Position numbers and translations under genes: made by a program
Source: Theropithecus gelada
Lineage: Eukaryota > Chordata > Mammalia > Primates > Cercopithecidae
Direction of reading: 5' to 3'
Assembly: GCF_003255815.1 (NCBI RefSeq)
Contig: NC_037682.1
Location: 43,603,011 to 43,667,010, forward strand
Length of the DNA: 64,000 nt
Notes under the pieces: generated by a model
Told to the model about the DNA's origin: nothing
The model's database searches: none
The model's input: the letters and a program-made list of their open reading frames with translations, nothing else
In this document: piece after piece, positions 59,435 to 64,000 of the stretch
Layout of the letters: each line of letters starts with the position of its first letter
How positions within the stretch are numbered: position 1 is the first letter of the stretch

Positions 59435-60118
59435 AAATTTCTAAGCAGCAAAGCATTCAAGATTTAGCCTGACTGCTTCTAACAACCTATCTTCATATAC
59501 ATGAGGAAAGAAATGATCTAAAGTTGGAACTTATATTTAAAGGGGAAGCAGAGTATAAAAGTTTGAAAAGTTTGCAGCATGGTCATGTGGTAGAAATGAA
59601 AAGCCCATTTTCAGAACTCAAGCCAGCTGCTGAGCAGACACTTGCTAGAGAAATTTGCATAACTAAAAGGTAGGGAAGTACCGATAGTAAAAAAAATGAG
59701 GAAAAAGACTCGAAGGCATTTCAGAGACATTCATGGTAGCCCCTCGTATCACAGGCCAAGAGGCCTAGTGGAAAAGAATGAATTCTTGGGCCAAGGCCAA
59801 GCCCAGGGCTTCAATGCCCTGTGCAGCTTCAGGACATGGCTCCTTGCATCCCAGATGCTCCAGCTCCAGCCATGGCTCAAAAGTTCCCAGGTACAGTTTG
59901 GGTTGCTGCTCCAGAGGGTCCAAGTGGTAAGCTTTGGCAGCTTCCTCATACTGTTAAGCTTGTGAGTGTGCAGAGATATGAAGTGAAACTTGGGAGTTTC
60001 TGCCTAGATTTCAGAGGGTTTATAGAAAAGCCTGGATGCCCAGACAGACAGAAGCCTGCTGCAGGGGCAGAGCCCTCACAAAGAACCTCTACCAGGACAT
60101 TGTGAGGAGAAATGTATG
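59435..60118 (+). mobile_element. MST internal region, part 2
   Basis: Resumes at aaatttctaagcagcaaagc and parallels the THE1 copy (1210-1815) up to gaggagaaatgtatg, where a second LTR inserted. Confidence 0.9.
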
Positions 60119-60513
60119 TGATATGGTTTGCCTCTGTGTCCCCACACAAATCTCCTGTTACATTGTAATTACCAAGGTTGGGGGAGGAACCTGGTGTGAG
60201 GTGATTGGATCATGGTGGCAGATTTCTCCTTTACTGTTCTCAAAATAGTGAGTGAGTTCTCATAAGATCTGATAGTTCAAAAGTGTGTGGCACTTCCTCC
60301 TTCCCCCTTTGCTGTCCCTCTGTCTCTCCTGCCACCATGTAAATACATGCTATCTTCCCCTTCACACTTTCACCATGATTGTAAGTTTCCTGAGGCCTCC
60401 CAGCCATGTTTCCTGTACAGCCCTCGGAACTGTGAGTCAATTAATTCTCTTTTCTTCATAAATTATCTAGTCTCAGTTAGTTATTTATAACAGTGTGAAA
60501 ACAGACTAATACA
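60119..60513 (+). mobile_element. Solo MST LTR inserted in the MST internal region
   Basis: About 395 bp from tgatatggtttgcctctgtg to agactaataca. Flanked by gtatg (60114-60118) and gtggg (60514-60518), a TSD with one mismatch. The internal region reads on as gtggggttggagcccccaca once it is removed. A MaLR inserted in its own kind. Confidence 0.92.
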
Positions 60514-61222
60514 GTGGGGTTGGAGCCCCCACACAGAGTCCCCACTGTGGCACTGCCTAGTGGAGCTGTGAGAAGAGGCAACTGTCCTCCAGACTCCAGA
60601 ATGGTAAATCCATTGACAATTTGCACTATGCACCTGGAAAAACTGCAGGCACTCAACATCAGCCCATGAGAGCAGCCATGAGGGTTAAACCCTGCAAAGC
60701 AATAGGGACAGAGCTTCCCAAGGCCTTGGGAGCCAACCTCTTGCATCAGTGTGCCCTGGGTGTGGGACATGGAATCAATGGAGATTATTTTGGAGCTTTT
60801 TAAGATTTAATGACTGCCTTGCTGGGATTTGGACTTGCATCTTGCATGGGGGCTGTAGCCCTTTTCTTTTGGCTGATTCTTCCCATTTGGAATGGGAATG
60901 TTTACCCAATGCTTCTACCCCTGTTGCATCCTGGAAGTAACTAAATTGGTGGGGTTTTTGTTGTTGTTGTCATTTGTTTTTGTTTTTAATTTTCATGCTC
61001 ATAGGTGGAAAAGACTAGCCTTATCTCAGATGAGATTTTTGACTTCAGACTTTTCTGTTAATGCTGAAATGATTTAAGTTTTGGGGGGACTATTGGGAAG
61101 ACATGATAATGTTTTGCAATGTCAAAAGGACGTGAGATTTTTGACGTCTCAAAACTTAAATCATTAAAACTTAAATCATTAAAAACTTAAAATGATTTAA
61201 GTTTTGGGGGACAAGGATGGAA
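60514..61222 (+). mobile_element. MST internal region, part 3, with fold-back insertion
   Basis: Parallels 1828-2420 of the THE1 copy. Near its end (61141-61212) it carries about 65 extra bases made of inverted and direct copies of its own 61068-61090 segment. See findings. Confidence 0.88.
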
Positions 61223-61630
61223 TGATATGGTTTGGATCTGTGTCTCCACAAAATTTCATGTTGAATAATAACCACCAGTGTTGGAGGTGGGGCCTGGTGG
61301 GAGGCGATCGGATGGTGGAAGTGTTTCCTATAAATGGTTTATCACCATTCCCTGTGTGCTGTTCTCATAATGAAATCTGGTTGTTTAAGAGCCTGTAGCA
61401 CCTCCCTCTTCACTTCATTTCTTGCTCCTGCTCCAGCCATATGAAGTGTCTGCTCCCCTTTTACCTTCTGCCATGAATGTGAGTGCCCCAAGGCCTCTGC
61501 AGAAACAAAACAGATGCCAGCACCATGCTTCCTGTACAGCCTGTGGAACCATGAGCCAATCAAATCTCTTTTCTTTTTAAAGTACCCAGTCTAAGGTATT
61601 TCTTTGTAGCAATGCAAGAATGGACAAATA
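61223..61630 (+). mobile_element. MST (MSTB-like) 3' LTR
   Basis: About 408 bp from tgatatggtttggatctgtg to ggacaaata. Contains gcttcctgtacagcctgtgg like the 5' LTR. Followed by the right flank tacac and then MLT1 sequence. Confidence 0.9.
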
Positions 61631-61635
61631 TACAC

Positions 61636-61886
61636 TCTAATGATGAGTTTATATGCTTTATAAGAAAAAGAAGAGAGAGAGAGAGAGAGATTGCTCTCCT
61701 TCTGTATTGGATGCAGCAAGAAGGCAGCTATCTGCAAACCAGGAAGAAGATTATCACCAAGAACTGAACTGATTGGCATCTTGATCTTGGACTTTCCAAC
61801 CTCAAGAATTGGGAGAAATAAATGTTTGTAGTTTAAGACATCATGCCTATGGTATTTTATTATAGCAGCCCAAGCAGACTACTGTA
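61636..61886 (+). mobile_element. MLT1 LTR, right part
   Basis: tctaatgatgagtttatatg continues the MLT1 broken at 58346. It includes a (GA)n run at 61671-61690, gcagcaagaaggcagctatc, ttgatcttggactttccaac and the end tatagcagcccaagcagact. The right TSD ccatc (61887-61891) matches ccacc at 58227-58231 in 4 of 5 positions. Confidence 0.9.
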
Positions 61887-61891
61887 CCATC

Positions 61892-61995
61892 AAAGACTTT
61901 AATTGCTCACATAAAAGGATCAACTTTGTATTTTGCAAAGTTCAAATTGGCTGGGAAGGAAAGAACAAGTTGGTATTTTTAATTGTATAATTCAG
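61892..61995 (-). mobile_element. L2, antisense, right part
   Basis: aaagactttaattgctcaca, then ggatcaactttgtattttgc continue the antisense L2 broken at 58231, in the correct register. Confidence 0.6.
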
Positions 61996-62268
61996 TGGAA
62001 TCACTCCAACTACTGTATTTGACCTTGTAAGTGATAGCATTGAAACTTAAAAATGAAGACATTTCCAGTGTCGATATTCTTCTCCCATTATTAGAGCCTC
62101 TTATGACCCTAGTAATGTAAAGAAAATAAAGGTCTTAGTAGTTTGTTAATTCTTTTATCAACCTGTTATATTGTAGAATTTTTCTCAAATTGGCTTCAAG
62201 GAAGATCTCAATGCCATAATATCTTTCCAAATAGTCTTGCAGTTCTATCTCTCTAGTGCCATCACCAT

Positions 62269-62851
62269 CATTCATTCATTCATTCATCCAGCAAATGCAT
62301 ATTGAGTATCTATTATATGCACAATGTTCTAGGTGATGAGAATTTATTAGTAAATAAGAGACTGAATGTCTTCCTTCAGTCAGATTACATTTTCATGAGA
62401 GTAAGGAGGCAATAAACAAAGAAAATAAGGTGAATCTCAGATTATAAATCTGTTAGATTATGGTTGGTACTGTGAATAAAAATAGAGGAGTGCCAGAGAG
62501 AAAGTATGCCAGAGAAGCTTCACTAAGAAGATGATATTTAAGCAAAGAGGAAAGGAGATATCTTGAGAGAGTATATTTTAGGGAAAAGAAAAAAACAATT
62601 AGAAAGGCACCAGGTTGGGAAAATGTCAGAGGAGGGTAGTGTGACTGGAACAGAGTGAGTAAAACTTAGAATATAGAAGATGAGATCAGAGAGGTAATAT
62701 AGGGTGGGGAACAGATTGCACAGATCTTAGAAACCACACTTTCAGCTTCAGATTTCATAACTTATATGCAAAGTCATGGAAGATTTTTGAGTAAATGTCT
62801 AGCATCAAGATTGGTATTTAATGTCATAACAATTACCCTGGTTGCCAGATA
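62269..62851 (-). mobile_element. L2, antisense, long copy, left part
   Basis: Opens with attcattcattcattcatcc and gagtatctattatatgcaca (complement of the L2 3' end), then cactaagaagatgatattta and agtcatggaagatttttgag in order. A short (ATTC)n run is at 62269-62287. Interrupted by an Alu. Confidence 0.75.
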
Positions 62852-62862
62852 AAGCAAAGAAT

Positions 62863-63160
62863 GGGCTGGGTGCAGTGGCTCATGCCTGTAATCACAAAAC
62901 TTTGGGAGGCTTACGTGGGAGAATCGTTTGAGCTCAGGAGTTCAAAACCAGCAAGGACAGCATAGTGATACCTTGTCTCCACAAAATGTAAAAATGTAGC
63001 TGAGCATGCTAGTACATGCCTATAGTCGCAGCTACTTGGGAGGCTGAGGTGGGTGGATCATTTGATCTCAGGAGGTCAAGACGGCAGTGAGCCATGACCG
63101 CACACTGCACTCCAGCCTGGGCGACAGAGTGAGACCCTGTCTCAAAAAATTAAGTAAATG
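62863..63160 (+). mobile_element. AluJ-like, sense, with 11-bp TSD
   Basis: From gggctgggtgcagtggctca to caaaaaattaagtaaatg. TSD aagcaaagaat is perfect at 62852-62862 and 63161-63171 although the Alu body is old and diverged. Confidence 0.95.
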
Positions 63161-63171
63161 AAGCAAAGAAT

Positions 63172-63850
63172 AGAATAAGTGCAATTATTTAGAAGGTGAC
63201 TGCTATAACGCAGGTAACAGAAAATGATTGCCTGAATTAGAGAGGGAGCAGTGGAATGAAAAGAATATTCACATTTGGATATATTTTGACCATAGAGCCA
63301 ATAGGATGTGCTGAGATTAGAAATAGAAGTTGAGATTTAAAAAAATAATAAATCTAAAATTTTTTACCTGAGCAACTAAAAGAAAAAAATTGAGCTTCTA
63401 TACAGAAATGGAGAAGATGTTGGAAAAACACATTCTATATGGGAAAGTTGAAGTTTGGTTTTGGACATATTAAGTCTGTGTGGTCAAAGTGGTGATTTTG
63501 AATAGATGATTCAATATATAAGCCTGGAGTTCAGAGAAGAAACTCATGTCAGAGATAAGAATTTGGTGATCCTCAGCTTTCATAACTGAGATTTCTAAGG
63601 GCGTGGGTGCAAACAAAGGAGAGGCCTTAAGTCTGAGTGATACATCATTCTGTGTTTCGTAAATGATAAACAAAGAGTGTGGATGGGTTACCACTGTTTT
63701 CAGAGAATAATTAAGGAAATGTTTTTCATTAAATTCAAATGAAGAGTTTTAATCAAAAAGGAAAGAATAATCAACTCTGTTAAAAATGATATGTCAAAAA
63801 AGATGAGAGCAGAGAATTGACTTACCATATCCTGCAGTGAACTGAAGAGA
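63172..63850 (-). mobile_element. L2, antisense, long copy, right part
   Basis: tggatatattttgaccatag, ggatgtgctgag, ttggttttggacatattaag and agcctggagttcagagaaga continue the antisense L2 coding region. No frame survives. Together with 62269-62851 this is about 1.3 kb of L2, the longest L2 here. Confidence 0.7.
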
Positions 63851-64000
63851 AAAGGCTTTAGAAATTTTTCCTCGAAGAATTTGTTTATTTCTAGTGTTGT
63901 GGCCCTAGCCATTCCAGAATTCCCAGTAACTCTCACAGAAATAATTATGTCCTGATGTGTATATTTCCAGAGTCCAACCATTAAGTATTAAAAATGCCAG

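Noticed and set aside
1..64000. CRISPR array, operon, phage, tRNA or rRNA genes
   Set aside because: No regularly spaced identical repeats with unique spacers, no clustered frames and no structural RNA signature seen; the DNA is clearly primate nuclear.

Overview
This is a 64 kb stretch of primate nuclear DNA. I find no convincing host protein-coding exon, rRNA, tRNA or CRISPR array. The longest open frames all lie inside decayed retroelements: the 321-codon frame at 12593-13558 is L1 reverse transcriptase, and the 179- to 183-codon frames at 1531-2070 and 39922-40473 are MaLR internal sequence. Abundant Alu, L1PA/L1PB and THE1/MST elements place the source in the catarrhine primates. The youngest-looking Alu (45741-46040) carries bases I associate with the AluYR-type families of Old World monkeys, so a macaque- or baboon-like species is more likely than human. 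That is inference from one element.

Layout. 1-6.9 kb: an Alu edge, a TG/CA/TA dyad repeat, a complete THE1 provirus with two LTRs (490-2772), a Tigger-type MITE, 3 kb of unassigned DNA and L2 pieces. 6.9-20.6 kb: an L1 nest. A 5'-truncated L1M received a second, originally near-full-length L1M (10516-20390), which itself received an L1PA, an MST LTR and an Alu. 20.7-31 kb: an Alu with an internal inverted duplication, a 705-bp LTR that splits a MIR, then 4.7 kb almost free of recognisable elements, a GATA microsatellite and old L1/MIR/L2 pieces. 31-41.5 kb: a deleted L1M, MER2, AT-rich tracts, three Alus and a MaLR block with an Alu at a deletion junction. 41.5-47.3 kb: an L1PB-like element cut by three Alus and a solo THE1 LTR. 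47.3-57.5 kb: mostly unassigned DNA with L2 and MIR fossils and one Alu. 57.7-62 kb: a four-level nest (L2 > MLT1 LTR > MST provirus > solo MST LTR and Alu). 62.3-63.9 kb: a long antisense L2 split by an AluJ-like copy.

Nothing here works together as an operon or pathway. The biology is insertion history. Several target-site duplications (TSDs) can be read directly and give relative ages. I looked for an undescribed system and did not find one. The most notable items are the nested insertions, two fold-back (inverted/direct) rearrangements at 20800-20896 and 61068-61212, an Alu sitting at a deletion junction with no TSD, an ERV-type LTR I could not assign to a family, and a transposon-poor 4.7 kb block. 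Family names come from recalled consensus sequences; RepeatMasker was not run. Boundaries without a stated TSD are good to roughly 10-30 bases.
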